From Clostridium sp. DL-VIII (GTDB taxonomy: Bacteria > Bacillota > Clostridia > Clostridiales > Clostridiaceae), in the NCBI RefSeq assembly GCF_000230835.1, contig NZ_CM001240.1, forward strand, positions 591,001 through 655,000: a DNA stretch of 64,000 nt. The letters are read 5' to 3'. How positions within the stretch are numbered: position 1 is the first letter of the stretch; every line of letters starts with the position of its first letter. Of the stretch, positions 44,863 through 54,735 are shown in pieces. A program made the translations under genes and the position numbers. The notes under the pieces are model-generated. The model saw only the letters and a program-made list of their open reading frames with translations, was not told the DNA's origin and ran no database searches.

Positions 44863-46794
44863 CTATCTTTCTTTATTAGCTATTTCAGTAACAATTCTTT
44901 CAATAAATGCATCTAACTTAATAGCACCTTCATCATCATTTTTTCTGCTTCTTACAGAAACTTCATTGTTTGTAGCTTCTTTTTCGCCAACAACTAAGAT
45001 GTAAGGAGTTCTTTCAAGTCTTGCTTCTCTAATCTTGTAACCAATTTTTTCAGCTCTATAGTCAGCTTCAACTCTAATACCTCTATTTTTTAATGCTTTT
45101 GTAACTGTTTCAGCATAATCATTGTACTTATCAGAGATTGGAAGTATCTTTGCTTGAACTGGAGATAACCATGTTGGGAAAGCACCAGCATATTCTTCTA
45201 TAAGCATAGCTAAAGTTCTTTCATAACATCCAATTGATGATCTATGAATTATATATGGACGTTTCTTCTCTCCATTTTTGTCTACGTAACTCATATCAAA
45301 TCTTTCAGCTAAAGCAAAATCAATTTGAATTGTGAATAATGTGTCTTCTTTACCATGAACATTTCTAAATTGTAAATCAAGTTTTGGACCATAGAAGGCA
45401 GCTTCATCATCAGCTTCAATATAATTAATCTTTAAGTGATCCAAAATATTTCTCATTGTATCTTGAGTTTTGTTCCAAGCCTCAGGATCATTGATATATT
45501 TTTCAGTATTGTTTGGATCCCATTTGGAGAATCTATAAGTTATTTTTTCAGCAATTCCTAAAGTTCCCATTAAATATTGAATTAATTCAAGTACACCTTT
45601 AAATTCTTCTTCCAATTGTTCAGGTGTAACAATTAAGTGACCATCAGCTAAAGTGAATTGTCTAACTCTTATAAGACCATGCATTTCGCCTGAAGCTTCA
45701 TTTCTAAATAAAGTAGAAGTTTCACCATATCTGATTGGAAGATCTCTATAGCTGTGTTGTTCAGCATTATAAACTGTATATTGGAATGGGCAAGTCATTG
45801 GTCTTAAAGCAAATACTTCATCATCTTTTTCCTCATCACCTAATACAAACATACCATCTTTATAGTGATCCCAGTGACCAGAAATCTTATATAAATCACT
45901 CTTAGCCATAAGAGGAGTCTTAGTTAAAAGGTAACCTCTTTTTTCTTCTTCATCTTCAACCCATCTTTGAAGAATTTGAACTATTTTAGCTCCTTTAGGC
46001 ATTAATAATGGAAGGCCTTGACCTATAGTTTCATCAGTAGTAAATAATTTTAATTCTCTACCAAGTTTATTATGATCTCTCTTTTTAGCTTCTTCTAAAG
46101 CTTCTAAGAATTCATCTAAATCAGATTTCTTTAAGAAGGCAGTACCATAAATTCTAGTAAGCATTTTATTTTTTTCATTGCCTTTCCAGTAAGCACCAGC
46201 ACTTCTAGTAAGTTTTATCGCTTTTACTGATTTTAAGGATAAAAGGTGAGGCCCAGCGCATAAATCAGTGAAGTCACCCATTGTATAGAAAGAGATTACT
46301 TCATCTTCTGGAAGATCGTTTATTAATTCTACTTTATAAGGTTCATCTTTCATTAATTCTAAAGCTTCATTTCTTGGAAGTTCAGATCTTTCTATAGTTG
46401 GATTTTCCTTAATTATTTTTTGCATTTCTGCTTCAAGTTTTTCTAAATCAGCAGCAGTAAATGCTGTTTCTCTATCGAAGTCATAATAGAAACCATTAGA
46501 AATAGAAGGTCCTATGGCTAATTTTGTTTCAGGGAATAATCTTTTTACAGCATAAGCTAGAACGTGTGAGATACTATGTCTTACTGTATCTTTACCTTCT
46601 TGAGAATCAAAGGTGCATATATTTAAAGATACATCTTCATTAACTTCTGTTCTAAGATCTACCACTTTCCCGTTAATAACACCACAACAAGCATTTCTAG
46701 CTAAACCTTCACTAATAGACTTAGCGATTTCATAAACTGATAATCCAGCTTCAAGTTCTTTAACTGAACCATCTTTTAAAGTTACTTTTATCAT
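44863..46794 (-). CDS. thrS: Threonyl-tRNA synthetase
   Basis: 643 residues in the full class II layout: TGS domain (1-62), second additional (editing) domain with HSISHVLAYAVKRLFP and DLCAGPHL, catalytic core with motif 2 (LFRNEASGEMHGLIRVRQFT) and motif 3 (HRSSIGCYERTLAMLIEEY), and the anticodon-binding domain (VQAKILPISDKYNDYAETV). It charges tRNA-Thr. The length is normal and no motif is missing. The gene is controlled by the T-box leader directly upstream. Confidence 0.96.
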   Translation of the reverse strand: MIKVTLKDGSVKELEAGLSVYEIAKSISEGLARNACCGVINGKVVDLRTEVNEDVSLNICTFDSQEGKDTVRHSISHVLAYAVKRLFPETKLAIGPSISNGFYYDFDRETAFTAADLEKLEAEMQKIIKENPTIERSELPRNEALELMKDEPYKVELINDLPEDEVISFYTMGDFTDLCAGPHLLSLKSVKAIKLTRSAGAYWKGNEKNKMLTRIYGTAFLKKSDLDEFLEALEEAKKRDHNKLGRELKLFTTDETIGQGLPLLMPKGAKIVQILQRWVEDEEEKRGYLLTKTPLMAKSDLYKISGHWDHYKDGMFVLGDEEKDDEVFALRPMTCPFQYTVYNAEQHSYRDLPIRYGETSTLFRNEASGEMHGLIRVRQFTLADGHLIVTPEQLEEEFKGVLELIQYLMGTLGIAEKITYRFSKWDPNNTEKYINDPEAWNKTQDTMRNILDHLKINYIEADDEAAFYGPKLDLQFRNVHGKEDTLFTIQIDFALAERFDMSYVDKNGEKKRPYIIHRSSIGCYERTLAMLIEEYAGAFPTWLSPVQAKILPISDKYNDYAETVTKALKNRGIRVEADYRAEKIGYKIREARLERTPYILVVGEKEATNNEVSVRSRKNDDEGAIKLDAFIERIVTEIANKER

Positions 46795-46908
46795 TTCAAA
46801 TCCTCCCTTTAATTAGTTAACAAATTATGCCCTTTAGTATATCCTGCGGGCAGTTAACAGTTATGGATGAAATCACTATGTGATTTCTAAATTAATTTAA
46901 ATAAAAAA

Positions 46909-47190
46909 ACTCCGTCTCTAAAAATATAGAGACGGAGTAATATTCCGTGGTTCCACTCTAATTACCTAATATAGATTAGTTAAAGTATCTTGTGGATATT
47001 TATAAACACAAAATCACGACTTTAAAATAATCTAATAAAATAGGTCACTTAAATTTATCGTAACGTGATAATAACGGACTTTATTAGAGTCACTCAGAGG
47101 TGGTTTTCAGTCTAAATTTATTTAAGAATAATCACACCAGCATATTCTCTCTCTGAAAATAAGATTTTAGCTTACTGTCCTCATCAACGT
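46909..47190 (-). promoter_or_regulatory. T-box riboswitch of thrS
   Basis: Read on the minus strand: the Stem I start GATGAGGACAGTAAG (near 47184), a likely specifier ACC (Thr) within GAAAACCACC, the T-box proper TGGAACCACGG (46955-46944), and a terminator with 12-bp arms (46938-46927 and 46920-46909) followed by a run of seven Ts. Uncharged tRNA-Thr should stabilise the antiterminator and allow thrS transcription. Confidence 0.9.
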
Positions 47191-47212
47191 ATTATTATAT
47201 TAATATTTTTAA

Positions 47213-47241
47213 TTATAAGCATTCAAATTTTTCATGTCAAT
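47213..47241 (-). promoter_or_regulatory. Consensus sigma-A promoter for thrS
   Basis: Minus strand TTGACA (47241-47236), 17 bases, TATAAT (47218-47213), placed directly before the T-box leader. Confidence 0.8.
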
Positions 47242-47393
47242 AAATTAACAAAAAATTTTAGAAGTAATTTATTTGAATAGGATACATTTAGTTGTTTTAA
47301 CAAGAATTTAATCAGATTTTAATAGAGAATTTATTATGCTGCAATAGAATTGTACCGTAAGGAAAATATTAGTACTTGCTTCAGGAGGTAGAA

Positions 47394-49886
47394 ATGAATA
47401 AAAAAATTAGAAGCATAAAGGTTAAAATTATAATGTTTTTAATACCTATGTTACTTATGGCATTTATAGTATTATCTCTGTTAGGGTACAAATTTGCAAG
47501 TGACTCCTTAAGGGAAAGTAACCTTAATATAATGTCAGATGTTACGAATGCTGCTGCAAAAAGAGCAAATGATCAAATAGAAGGTGAGATTAAAAATCTT
47601 GAAGTTGTTGCAAGTAATCCTCAAATTAGTGATGCAAATACACCTTTAAAGGATAAGATAGAAATTATAAAACCGGCGTTAAAGACAATTGGACAATTAC
47701 AACTGGTTATAAGTAATAAAGATGGCCATTCAATAGACACAGATGGAAATGAAAAAGAGATGAAAACCTCTCAAAGCTTTATGAAATCAATAAATGGAGA
47801 GAACTTTATAACAAATCCATATATAGATCAAGCTACAAAGAAAAAGGTTATATCTTATTCAGTTCCTATTAAAGATTCTGGAAATAATGTAATTGGAGTT
47901 ATAACCTCAGTAAAAGATTGTGAGGATTTTTCAAAATTAAATGAAGGAACAAACTTTTTAAAAACAGGAAGTTCTTTAATTGTAGATAGTAATGGAAATT
48001 TTATAGTTGCAAAAGATCAGAGCTTAGTAAGTGAAAATAAAAATATAACTAACATGACATCAGATAAAGGTTCATTAGATCAATTAAACAATATAGGTAA
48101 AGATATGATTACTGGAAGTAAATCTGGTATAGGAAAATATATGTACGAGGGCAAATCGATGTATATATCATACAGTGCAATTGGAAATACTGGTCTTTCT
48201 ATTGGTGTTACTGTTGAGGAAAAGGATTTGTTAGGTGCATTAAATAACTTAGGAATTGTTGATACTGTTATAACAATAATTATGATATTGTTAATATCTG
48301 TAATAATTGTTGGAGTTATAATTAAAATGATAAATAGATTGTTAGGTGCTAAAACTTATGTAGATAGTATTGCAAAGGGAGATTTCTATACTTCAATTGA
48401 TAAAAAATATATTAAGGCAAATGATGAAATAAGTGAAATATGTTTAAGCGTTGATAAAGCTAAAAAGTCTGTTGGAGGAATGATAAGATCTGTAAGAGAT
48501 AATGCCAATATAGTTAGAGATGGGTCATTATCATTAAGTGAAATTGCAGAAAAATTATCTGTACTTACAGAAGAAATATCTGCTTCTATAGAGGAAGTTT
48601 CAGCAAATACTAATAAGCAAAACTCTGATTTTCAAGTGATAACAAATAAGTTATCAAGCTTTGGAGAAGAAATAAATTTAGCTAAAGATAGAATTCATTT
48701 AATTAATAAAGATGTTTCAGTAATAAATGATAAATCATCAAAAGGAACTAGTAATATAAAAGAATTAAATACTGGAATTACGAATGTTAATGATACTTTT
48801 CAAAAATTTTCAATTAGCATTGAATATATACAGGGTGATATGAAAAATGTTAATGAAATCACTAATATCATAAATGGGATTGCAGAGCAAATAAATCTCT
48901 TAGCATTTAATGCAGCTATTGAAGCCGCCAGTGCAGGAGAAGCGGGAAGAGGCTTTAATGTAATAGCATCAGAAGTCAGAAAGCTTTCCGACAAGAGTAA
49001 AGAATCGGCACAAAACATCTATGTAATAATAAGGAGACTTATGGATGTGATAAACAAGCTTGTGGAAGAATCTAAAAATATGGATAGTGAACTCGAAAGG
49101 CAAAAGGACATAATTTATAATACATCAAGTTCATTTAAGGAAATTGCAGAATTAGTTGAAGAGATTACACCTAAGGTTTCAGAAATAGAAAATGTTTTTG
49201 AAGGTATTAGCTATAATAAAGATTCAATTGTAGATACGGTATATGGTTTATCAGAAGAAATAAAGGATACATCAAGTTCATTAGAACAGGTAACTGACTC
49301 TTCAGGAGAGCTCGCACAACTTGCTGAAGAAGTAAATAACAGGTCAGATATTTTATTAGATAAAGCTGATGACCTTGGAGAAAAAGTAAGACAATTTAAG
49401 ATTGATGAAGATGAAGGTCATATGAAAGCAGTTTTAAATATAGAAGAATCAAATTCAGATGTTGAAGAACATGATTCAAGTATTGAAGAAGCACATTTAG
49501 AAAATGAGAATTCCGAAAATGCATTAACATTAAATGAAGCTGAAGGCGATGAGAATTATGAATTACCAGTAGAAAAAGAAGAGATTCAAGAAACTATTAG
49601 GGAAGAAGCTGAGATAGAGGAAATAAAAGAGATTGAAAATTTAGATTTACAATTGGACGAGACAATTATAGAGAATGAAATATTAGAGGAAGAGATAATT
49701 AATGAGAAAGAAAGGCAAGCACAATTATTAGATGAATCTGATAATAAAGAAGATAATAATATATCAGCAGAGAAAGATATAGATTTATATACTTATGCAG
49801 AACAAGAGAATGAAACGCATATTAAGAAAGAAGAGTTCCAGGAAGATTATGAAGAAGATGACATGAGAGAAGAGGATGTTGTGTAA
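47394..49886 (+). CDS. Methyl-accepting chemotaxis protein with long acidic tail
   Basis: 830 residues. TM1 (about 10-31), an extracellular Cache-type sensor (about 35-280, including VISYSVPIKDSGNNVIGVIT), TM2 (about 290-312), HAMP-like linker, then the receptor signalling domain with the hairpin tip INLLAFNAAIEAASAGEAGR and VIASEVRKLSDKSKESAQNI. It binds a small extracellular ligand and controls CheA. After the signalling domain (about residue 682) there are roughly 145 residues dominated by Glu and Asp (LEEEIINEKERQ, EDYEEDD), far longer than a usual receptor tail and without a CheR pentapeptide. ATG 47394 with AGGAGGT is the start. Confidence 0.88.
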   Translation: MNKKIRSIKVKIIMFLIPMLLMAFIVLSLLGYKFASDSLRESNLNIMSDVTNAAAKRANDQIEGEIKNLEVVASNPQISDANTPLKDKIEIIKPALKTIGQLQLVISNKDGHSIDTDGNEKEMKTSQSFMKSINGENFITNPYIDQATKKKVISYSVPIKDSGNNVIGVITSVKDCEDFSKLNEGTNFLKTGSSLIVDSNGNFIVAKDQSLVSENKNITNMTSDKGSLDQLNNIGKDMITGSKSGIGKYMYEGKSMYISYSAIGNTGLSIGVTVEEKDLLGALNNLGIVDTVITIIMILLISVIIVGVIIKMINRLLGAKTYVDSIAKGDFYTSIDKKYIKANDEISEICLSVDKAKKSVGGMIRSVRDNANIVRDGSLSLSEIAEKLSVLTEEISASIEEVSANTNKQNSDFQVITNKLSSFGEEINLAKDRIHLINKDVSVINDKSSKGTSNIKELNTGITNVNDTFQKFSISIEYIQGDMKNVNEITNIINGIAEQINLLAFNAAIEAASAGEAGRGFNVIASEVRKLSDKSKESAQNIYVIIRRLMDVINKLVEESKNMDSELERQKDIIYNTSSSFKEIAELVEEITPKVSEIENVFEGISYNKDSIVDTVYGLSEEIKDTSSSLEQVTDSSGELAQLAEEVNNRSDILLDKADDLGEKVRQFKIDEDEGHMKAVLNIEESNSDVEEHDSSIEEAHLENENSENALTLNEAEGDENYELPVEKEEIQETIREEAEIEEIKEIENLDLQLDETIIENEILEEEIINEKERQAQLLDESDNKEDNNISAEKDIDLYTYAEQENETHIKKEEFQEDYEEDDMREEDVV

Positions 49887-50015
49887 AATATTTCAAATTA
49901 AATATTGATTTCCGTGGTAAAAAAGGAATATAATTACTATGGGCGAATGAGAAAGGTTAGCATATGTACTATTATAATATGTAATTAGCTTGGTATTCTA
50001 ATTATGCCTAAGTGG

Positions 50016-50090
50016 GCGGAAGTGACTCAATGGTAGAGTGTCACCTTCCCAAGGTGAACGTTGCGGGTTCGAGCCCCGTCTTTCGCTCCA
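50016..50090 (+). tRNA. tRNA-Gly(CCC)
   Basis: Acceptor GCGGAAG pairs with CTTTCGC (one G-T). The anticodon stem TCACC/GGTGA has loop TTCCCAA, giving anticodon CCC. The T-arm contains GGTTCGAGCCCC. The CCA end is encoded (50088-50090). It is a single tRNA, not in a cluster. Confidence 0.92.
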
Positions 50091-50156
50091 TTGTTTGTTA
50101 GATGAAAAAATTAATTGATAGGAAATTAATTTTACAGAATAGAAATTTAATAAAAT

Positions 50157-50196
50157 ACAAAAACAATCCACCTTTTTGAAGGTGGATTGTTTTTGT
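50157..50196. terminator. Strong terminator after tRNA-Gly
   Basis: Perfect 18-bp arms (50157-50174 and 50179-50196; core CAATCCACCTT/AAGGTGGATTG) around a TTTG loop, with the U-run in the stem; it would work in both directions. Confidence 0.8.
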
Positions 50197-50247
50197 GTAA
50201 AATTTGTAAATAAAATATTTTTCTAATTTTATATTATAATTAAGAAT

Positions 50248-50652
50248 TTAATAATTATCTTCAATCAATTTATCTAGAGTTAAATTAACAATCATTTCTT
50301 CCGAATAGAAATTTTCGCCCATTATTTTGAAAATCACTTCTGATTTTTTATAACCTTCTTTATAAAGCTTCAAATTTTTAGTTATTCTTTTAAGGGTATT
50401 TTTAGGAATATTTAATTCCAATGCTAATTCCTTAAAAGAGTAGTAATCTTTTTTTAACATATCATATAGCCTATTTTGAAGATCTAATTTATATCTAAGA
50501 TCAACTTCTTTGGATTGATGGGGACCATACTTCCCGCGATGATGAGATGGACATAAATATTTATAATTCAATTCTATATCAAAGCCACCTTCACTTCTGT
50601 GAACAATATGATGTATATCAGCTTCAGAATTACATATTTCACATAAAGACAA
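50248..50652 (-). CDS. HNH-endonuclease-like protein
   Basis: 134 residues: N-terminal compact HNH zinc fold (CEIC, then DIHHIVHRSEGG, then NYKYLCPSHHRGKYGPH, with zinc ligands in C4/C7 and C34/H37), followed by a helical region with an HTH-like segment (SFKELALELNIPKNTLKRIT). The combination suggests a DNA-binding nuclease-like or regulatory protein. The target is unknown. AGGAGGA precedes the ATG. Confidence 0.75.
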   Translation of the reverse strand: MSLCEICNSEADIHHIVHRSEGGFDIELNYKYLCPSHHRGKYGPHQSKEVDLRYKLDLQNRLYDMLKKDYYSFKELALELNIPKNTLKRITKNLKLYKEGYKKSEVIFKIMGENFYSEEMIVNLTLDKLIEDNY

Positions 50653-51008
50653 TGCTAATCCTCCTTAGAATTCACCTTATATATCCCTTAAGGTATATAT
50701 AGTCTTAAAAAGTTTAGTATAAAAAATTACGATTTTTATAGTTTAAAAGTAAAATAAATTTGGATTTCATATCAAATCCCTTAATATTTTATATTATAAA
50801 GTAATGGAGAGAAAATATCAATTTTAATATAGAATATAAAATTCAATTATGTGGAAATAAAAGTCAAAAAGTGGTATAATAATAATATAAAAATAAAATA
50901 CTAAAAAATGAATATCTATAATAGAAAAGTCTTCTTAATACTTTACAGCATAACCGATATTACCTAGATATTATATTTTATAAAATATTGAATTGGAAGG
51001 TGAATAAA
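50653..51008. other. AT-rich intergenic region with a likely promoter
   Basis: No gene is seen. TATAAT at 50875-50880, with TGGAAA 17 bases upstream (50852-50857), is a plausible promoter for the gene at 51009. The rest is AT-rich sequence without clear structure. Confidence 0.4.
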
Positions 51009-51683
51009 GTGAGAGAAAATTATAATTCTTTTGAATTTTGGGAAAACGTTATCAGTAAGAACAAGACAATAAGAGGGCATATGTTTATGCAAAAACCACC
51101 GACCGAGAAAAGTGTTTATTTTCATACACTTATATTTGGAAATAAAAATGGAATAAATAATATATGGGGATATGTTCCTAATATGCGATGTTTGATTGGA
51201 TATATTCAATATTCATTTTTGCAGGAAGCTTTTTATAAATGGATATATGGAAGAGAAAGAATAATAACTAGAATTCCGCATTTAACAGTAGATAAGATCA
51301 TCCAAGAAGGAGAGAGCTCGAATAAAATAAGTAAGGAAACTGCTTTCAATATGAGAAGGGATTATGAATTTCTAGATTTCTTGTGGAATAAGCCAAGTCA
51401 TGAAGTTGAAGTTGAGTTAAGGGAATTCTTTAGGGATTTTAATAAAAGATGGATGGGAAATAATAAGGAATTTATTTATATAAAAATTTTTAAGACACCA
51501 GAGGAATTAGGAGAATTCGTAATTTCCTCAGCATTATTAACCAGCTCAGAAAAAGAATTAGAAGACAGAATGGGGATTACAATAGGACAATGGAAGGATA
51601 TTTGTAGTGGAGCTATAGTCAATGCAGATAAAGGTGAAGTTTTTAGAAATACTTTACTTAAAAAGTTAAGTCAGGTACTTTAA
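51009..51683 (+). CDS. Hypothetical protein
   Basis: 224 residues, unrecognised. Start GTG 51009 is six bases after GGAAGGTG; longer starts lack an SD. The sequence is rich in aromatic and charged residues (IYGRERIITRIPHLT, DYEFLDFLWNKPSHEVEVEL, RDFNKRWMGNNKEF), soluble and mainly helical, without Cys clusters or repeats. A terminator shared with ispF follows. No neighbour suggests a function. Confidence 0.6.
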   Translation: MRENYNSFEFWENVISKNKTIRGHMFMQKPPTEKSVYFHTLIFGNKNGINNIWGYVPNMRCLIGYIQYSFLQEAFYKWIYGRERIITRIPHLTVDKIIQEGESSNKISKETAFNMRRDYEFLDFLWNKPSHEVEVELREFFRDFNKRWMGNNKEFIYIKIFKTPEELGEFVISSALLTSSEKELEDRMGITIGQWKDICSGAIVNADKGEVFRNTLLKKLSQVL

Positions 51684-51754
51684 AATATTATAATCCATTA
51701 AATATATTATTTTTTATCCAGTGTGGGGGATAAGAAATAATATTACTAAAAAAG

Positions 51755-51817
51755 ATAACAAGTCATTATGTAAGTTTAGTTTTCCTTATGAAAACTAACT
51801 ACATTTTGACTTGTTAT
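51755..51817. terminator. Bidirectional terminator between convergent genes
   Basis: ATAACAAGTCA (51755-51765) and TGACTTGTTAT (51807-51817), continued inward by TGTAAGTTTAGTTTTC against GAAAACTAACTACA; a long, nearly perfect stem. Confidence 0.75.
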
Positions 51818-51824
51818 ATTCATT

Positions 51825-52304
51825 TTATAAATTTATTTTTTCAACAGAAGCTATACTTTGGGAGGAGATTCCAAGCATTTCACCAGTAAATCCAAGACCT
51901 TCTTCAGTTGTAGCTTTAATATTAATTTTATCAATATCGATATTAAGAGCTTTTGATATATTCTCACGCATATTTTCAATATGTGGCAGCATTTTAGGTT
52001 TTTGAGCTATTATTGTGGCGTCTATATTATTTATTGAATATCCAGCATCCGAAATTAATTTGCCAGTATCTTTAAGCAATGCAATGCTAGAGATATTTTT
52101 AAATTTATTATCTGTATCTGGAAAGTGTCTGCCAATATCTCCAAGTGCACATGCTCCGAGTAAAGAATCCATTATAGCATGAATGAGGACATCAGCATCA
52201 GAATGCCCCAAAAGTCCTTTTTCAAAGGGAATTTCAACTCCACCTAAAATTAATTTTCTATTCTCAACTAATTTATGCACATCATATCCGAGTCCAACTC
52301 TCAT
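51825..52304 (-). CDS. ispF: 2-C-methyl-D-erythritol 2,4-cyclodiphosphate synthase
   Basis: 159 residues with all IspF landmarks: GLGYDVHKL (metal ligands D8, H10), [20 protein letters not shown] (third His), [11 protein letters not shown], and the C-terminal [20 protein letters not shown]. It forms MEcPP in the non-mevalonate isoprenoid pathway as a homotrimer. The length is standard. It is not fused or adjacent to ispD, as it is in some bacteria. Confidence 0.95.
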   Translation of the reverse strand: MRVGLGYDVHKLVENRKLILGGVEIPFEKGLLGHSDADVLIHAIMDSLLGACALGDIGRHFPDTDNKFKNISSIALLKDTGKLISDAGYSINNIDATIIAQKPKMLPHIENMRENISKALNIDIDKINIKATTEEGLGFTGEMLGISSQSIASVEKINL

Positions 52305-52677
52305 ATAGTCACCTCATTTCAATGTTTTAAGATCGTATATATTCTAACATACTATTAGGAGAATATAAAATAATATATTACCAGGATAATTAATTAAAAT
52401 TACGTTTGATTCTTATTGTATCCGTGCTTTGAGATGGGCTGCTCTTAAGATTAAATTTAGTTAACAATAGGATAAGGATTCTATTTACAATAAAATGTAT
52501 AAAGGTTACTCTGCGCTTTTTAATAAAATCTACATATATAATTTTCCCCTTCATATAATTAGCTCCCAAATATTATTTTCAAATTAAATTTAAACATATA
52601 AAGTCCAATATATATAATTTTATATGCTATAATACATAGTATGAAGAAGTTATATAAAGGGTTAATATTTTAAAGAG
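52305..52677. other. Intergenic region upstream of the RsgI-like gene
   Basis: No gene is found. ATGCTATAATACATAG near 52625-52640 contains a good -10 box, but no matching -35 is clear, so an alternative sigma factor may be involved. The rest has no visible structure. Confidence 0.35.
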
Positions 52678-52689
52678 GTGTTAATATAT

Positions 52690-53715
52690 ATGGAGAATTC
52701 TAGCTTTAATAAGAATAGGTATGTATTTGCTTCTATGCCAGTGATGTCATTAATTGGAGATTCAGTGGATGAAAGCAAAAGCAGACAAATAGCCTTATTT
52801 TTAAATGAATTAAATATGTATAATGTATTGCTTAAGGATCTGATTAATTTCCCTTTAAAAGAAAGGGAAAGAAATGTTGCTTTAAACATAGCTTTCTATA
52901 TAACTAATGATGAGGAACTGCTCGAAGTGGTAGCTAGAAAAAAGGAATTACCTATATCAAAGGTTAGTAAAGCGACAAGAATTAAAGCTGATTATTTGGA
53001 GAAATGCAAGGATTATATCATAGCATATTACATAATTTTAGTTAACCCCAATTATAAGTGTATACAGGATTCTCTTAATATAAAGTTAAAAGAAGATGAT
53101 AAAATAATAAGCATTTCGGGGAAAAATAAAAATCTACATAAGGGATTAGTAATTAAATTATTTAAAAGAAGTGCATATATACTAACTTCTAAAGGAGAAT
53201 TCATTAAAATAAAACCTGATGGTGAAGTGAAAATTGGAGAAGTATGTGAAGGTAAAGAGAAAAAACTTTTAGGAGATTTTAAGATACATATTTCTATTTT
53301 ATTAGTTATACTTATAATGATTGCAAGCGGTATAATTGTTGAATATAGAAGAACTCAAAGTATAATTGTAATTGAAACGACTTCTAGGATAAAAATAAGT
53401 ATCAATAAGTCAAATAAAGTTATATATGCATATTCGGACACGGACAAAGGAAAAGAACTTATTGAAAGTACTAACATTCTAAATGACGGAGTAGATGATG
53501 CTATAGCTAAGATGTTAGAGTATGCGTCAGATAATAATATGATAGATTCAAGTAAGAAAGTTTTGATAACCATTAGTGGACAACCAATAAAATATGGGTT
53601 ACTTTCAGAGACTGATAAAGTTATATCTAAAGATAATATACCTATAGTTATAAATAATTCAGGTAATCAACAAAAATTACCTAAATATTCAACCGAAGCT
53701 GACGATGATGAATAA
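52690..53715 (+). CDS. RsgI-like anti-sigma protein with a SigI-like N-terminal domain
   Basis: 341 residues. About 150-195 is an RsgI_N anti-sigma domain (KGLVIKLFKRSAYILTSKGE, then FIKIKPDGEVKIGE). A single TM helix follows (about 199-218), then an outside region resembling the RsgI middle domain (RIKISINKSNKVIYAYSDTD). The unusual part is residues about 30-130: SRQIALFLNELNMYNVLLKD, LINFPLKERERNVALNIAFY, ELPISKVSKATRIKADYLEK, CKDYIIAYYI. This matches the C-terminal, promoter-35-binding domain of sigma-I factors. It may be a self-contained SigI-C/RsgI module without the core-binding sigma domain. ATG 52690 follows AGAGGTG. Confidence 0.75.
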   Translation: MENSSFNKNRYVFASMPVMSLIGDSVDESKSRQIALFLNELNMYNVLLKDLINFPLKERERNVALNIAFYITNDEELLEVVARKKELPISKVSKATRIKADYLEKCKDYIIAYYIILVNPNYKCIQDSLNIKLKEDDKIISISGKNKNLHKGLVIKLFKRSAYILTSKGEFIKIKPDGEVKIGEVCEGKEKKLLGDFKIHISILLVILIMIASGIIVEYRRTQSIIVIETTSRIKISINKSNKVIYAYSDTDKGKELIESTNILNDGVDDAIAKMLEYASDNNMIDSSKKVLITISGQPIKYGLLSETDKVISKDNIPIVINNSGNQQKLPKYSTEADDDE

Positions 53716-53790
53716 TATTCAAGTAAGCCTTGGAACTGTTATTTATTTTCATGTGCCTGAGCTGAAAATGACTCTCATTAAAATTGGGGG

Positions 53791-54735
53791 TTATTTTTTT
53801 GTTCCATTTAAAATTTCTTTAAATGTAGTAATATCATAATTAGAACTAATGTAAATTCTATCAAGCTTAAATGGATCATCATCTCTATCAGATAAACCTC
53901 TATTAGTGGTAAAGCCTAATTTATAACCAGCTGCTTTTGCAGCCTTTATGCTATCATCGTTGAAATGTCCAAATGGATAAGCAATAGCATATACTTCTCT
54001 TCCGGTTATCTCCTCCAATGTTTTCTTAGATTCTTGCAATTCACGTAATTGTTTATCATATGGTAGTTCATTTAATTTAATATGATTAACAGTATGACTT
54101 TCTATGTCTATGCCATAGTTTAGCATTTCGGTTATAGCTTCTTTTGATAGATAATAAGAGCCATCTAAATTAGAAGTTATACAGAATATAGTTGCTTTCA
54201 TATTTAGGGCTTTTAGTATAGGAAAGGCATTATAATAGTTATCCATATATCCATCATCAAAGGTTATAACTATACTTTTTTTAGGTATTGGTGAATTATG
54301 TAACAAGTAATCACTAAGTTCATTCATGGTTAAGGTTGTATAGCCTTCATCTTTTATATACTGGAGTTCAGCTTTTAGATTTTCAGGTGTTATTATAACT
54401 TCATTATCAGCACTTTCACGAACAGAATGATAATATAGTACAGGAACACCCCTGTTATCATTAACCAAATCAACTTTGTCAAAAGAGTTCATAGTTTGAT
54501 TTTTAGTAATTTCACTATTATTATAATTTGCATGCTCATTTATGTTGGCATCAGCTTCTGAGTGATTTATGAAATTACTCTTATTAATTAGAGCTTTTTT
54601 ATAAGAAATATTAGAATATGTTAAATATGTACAAAGTACTAGAAATAAGATAAGGCAGCTAATTAATACTTTTGTTATCTTGAAAACGTTTTTGGACAAA
54701 GGTTTAGTTATGTATGGGATGATTCTTTTTGACAT
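53791..54735 (-). CDS. Membrane-anchored polysaccharide deacetylase
   Basis: 314 residues: cytoplasmic start, one TM helix (about 21-41), a low-complexity linker, then a NodB domain with TFDDGY (D160, D161) and HTVNH (H214, H218), the zinc triad of CE4 esterases, and AYPFGHFNDDS. It should deacetylate peptidoglycan or another cell-wall glycan outside the membrane, giving lysozyme resistance. The N-terminal linker rich in Asn is typical of surface proteins. The DUF3298 gene is divergent. Confidence 0.88.
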   Translation of the reverse strand: MSKRIIPYITKPLSKNVFKITKVLISCLILFLVLCTYLTYSNISYKKALINKSNFINHSEADANINEHANYNNSEITKNQTMNSFDKVDLVNDNRGVPVLYYHSVRESADNEVIITPENLKAELQYIKDEGYTTLTMNELSDYLLHNSPIPKKSIVITFDDGYMDNYYNAFPILKALNMKATIFCITSNLDGSYYLSKEAITEMLNYGIDIESHTVNHIKLNELPYDKQLRELQESKKTLEEITGREVYAIAYPFGHFNDDSIKAAKAAGYKLGFTTNRGLSDRDDDPFKLDRIYISSNYDITTFKEILNGTKK

